8,182 bases of DNA from Corynebacterium accolens (GTDB lineage: Bacteria; Actinomycetota; Actinomycetes; Mycobacteriales; Mycobacteriaceae), in assembly GCF_030515985.1 (NCBI RefSeq), contig NZ_CP100376.1, forward strand, positions 752,752 to 760,933. Direction: 5' to 3'. A model generated the notes under the pieces. The model was given only the letters and a program-made list of their open reading frames with translations, was not told the DNA's origin and did no database searches. Each line of letters starts with the position of its first letter. The stretch's first letter is position 1. Shown piece after piece: positions 7,252-8,182 of this stretch. The position numbers and the translations under genes were made by a program.

Positions 7252-8182
7252 TTATTCTGGTGTGGGCGCTTCCACAATGGTGGGAAGCCACGCATCGCAC
7301 GCCGCGAAGGCCTCTTCTAAGGGGTGGGGGAGGGATAAAAAGACATCGTGGCGCGCGCCTTCGATGGAACGCAGCGTGTAGTGCGCATTGAGCTCTTTTG
7401 CCCACCGTCGGGTCTGTGCGACATCGATGATGCAATCGGCATGATTGACCGCATCGCAGTAGGGCGTGCCCAATAGCGAGCGGGTAGATTGCAGCGTCAA
7501 TACGGGGACCCCGGCATTAATGCGGCCGCTGTGTATGGCGTCAAAACCGTGGAAGACGGCGGCCAGCCAGCCGATATATTTCTTATGCCCGGCTAATGGT
7601 TTCAGGCTGAGGTCGTAGTCCCACTCGCCGTAGAAGTCGCTGTGCACCGATTCGCCATAGGCAGTGAGGTTGCCCCCAGGCAAGGCGATCTTGGGTGCGA
7701 TCTTGGCGGTGGAGTATATCGCCGGCTTCAGCGCTGATACGGCCCAGCTGGGAACGTCCATCATGTCCAGCCAGGGGCTATTGAGGATGAGGCCCTTCAG
7801 GCGGGAGAAGCGCTCCGCGTCATGGCGGCGTAAGAAGTCCATCCACAGCGGCGCAATCAGGCCACCGGTGGAGTGGGAGATAACGATTACCTCGTCGTTT
7901 GTAATGGCATCGAGGGCTGCGGAAAGATCCGCGTTATATAAGGACAAGTCCGAAACGTAGTGCCAGGACTGGCCCGGGCGGTGCGATCGGCCGCATTTGC
8001 GCAGGTCAACCGCGTAGAAGTCATAGCCTTGTGCCGCGAAGTGCTGTGCGACGTGCGTTTGGAAGAAGTAGTCAGTCATCCCGTGCAGCCATACCAAGGC
8101 CGGGCGGGAAGTGGCAGAAGGCGAAGAAGGATCGGCGGGGCCCGAATCCGTGGAGCCTGCGGCCGAGCCTGGCGCATAGCGG
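7252..8182 (-). CDS. Alpha/beta hydrolase, serine aminopeptidase/lysophospholipase-like (5' end outside window)
   Basis: Probable serine hydrolase; substrate unknown. The frame is open to the right edge, giving 309 visible residues, so the gene starts beyond the window. A TTG at 8095-8097 could be taken as a start but would remove the strand before the HG oxyanion motif and is rejected. Seen: LVWLHGMTDYFFQ with the oxyanion HG; YDFYAVDLRKCGRS, typical of the family; nucleophile elbow ISHSTGG with the serine at 7870-7872; likely acid in HADCIID (D at 7435-7437); and histidine in GARHDVF (7348-7350). The elbow has S instead of the usual G before H. Upstream of LVWLHG is a stretch rich in Ser, Pro, Ala and Gly (about 8098-8172), probably a disordered insertion. 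There is no signal or membrane segment in the visible part. mtr follows 35 bp downstream, but a role in mycothiol metabolism cannot be claimed. Confidence 0.87.
   Translation of the reverse strand, partial: RYAPGSAAGSTDSGPADPSSPSATSRPALVWLHGMTDYFFQTHVAQHFAAQGYDFYAVDLRKCGRSHRPGQSWHYVSDLSLYNADLSAALDAITNDEVIVISHSTGGLIAPLWMDFLRRHDAERFSRLKGLILNSPWLDMMDVPSWAVSALKPAIYSTAKIAPKIALPGGNLTAYGESVHSDFYGEWDYDLSLKPLAGHKKYIGWLAAVFHGFDAIHSGRINAGVPVLTLQSTRSLLGTPYCDAVNHADCIIDVAQTRRWAKELNAHYTLRSIEGARHDVFLSLPHPLEEAFAACDAWLPTIVEAPTPE

Noticed and set aside
5756..7381. Two long plus-strand frames (5756-6541 and 6560-7381) opposite mtr
   Set aside because: mtr has all its cofactor and redox motifs on the minus strand. 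The opposite frames have no recognisable motif, and one starts inside the terminator hairpin.
7252..8097. Hydrolase as a complete 281-aa protein starting at 8097
   Set aside because: The start codon there is TTG, in the middle of the strand leading to the oxyanion motif. The frame remains open to the window edge, so the gene is truncated by the window.
1..8182. CRISPR array, transposon ends, prophage genes, tRNA or novel defence system
   Set aside because: No regularly spaced repeats, transposase or integrase motifs, or tRNA-like folds were seen. The window is filled by recognisable housekeeping genes.

Overview
The window looks like a chromosomal core segment of a Corynebacterium or a close relative in the Mycobacteriales. 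Three things point there: a mycothione reductase, which implies mycothiol as the low-molecular-weight thiol; the gene order dxr - site-2 protease - ispG - penicillin-binding lipoprotein - map, which I recall (not searched) as conserved between corynebacteria and Mycobacterium tuberculosis; and moderately GC-rich coding sequence. I cannot name the species. Nothing resembles a mobile element, CRISPR array, phage gene, tRNA or rRNA.

Layout: positions 1-5695 read on the plus strand. They hold the last 83 codons of dxr (1-252), a Rip1/RseP-type intramembrane metalloprotease (266-1474), a 178-bp gap with a plausible promoter and a small palindrome, ispG (1653-2816), a strong intrinsic terminator (2845-2881), a class B penicillin-binding lipoprotein (2910-4760) and a type I methionine aminopeptidase (4826-5695). 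A long hairpin (5731-5790) sits in the convergent junction. From there to the end the minus strand is used: mycothione reductase mtr (5816-7216), preceded in the same direction by an alpha/beta hydrolase (7252 to past the right edge, so its 5' end is missing).

Function: dxr and ispG are two steps of the non-mevalonate (MEP) pathway, which supplies isoprenoid precursors for menaquinone and for the polyprenyl-phosphate carriers of cell-wall synthesis. The site-2 protease between them is a membrane stress-signalling protease. The penicillin-binding lipoprotein crosslinks peptidoglycan. Map removes initiator methionine from new proteins. Mtr keeps mycothiol reduced using NADPH. The hydrolase substrate is unknown.

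All seven protein genes are recognisable and six have intact key residues; for dxr only the conserved C-terminal segment can be seen. I did not find an undescribed system. The points worth a second look are local: a palindrome just downstream of the presumed ispG promoter, a PBP gene whose start lies directly behind a terminator, a Shine-Dalgarno-like sequence at map placed for an out-of-frame ATG, unusual residues in the PBP, and a low-complexity insertion plus altered nucleophile elbow in the hydrolase.
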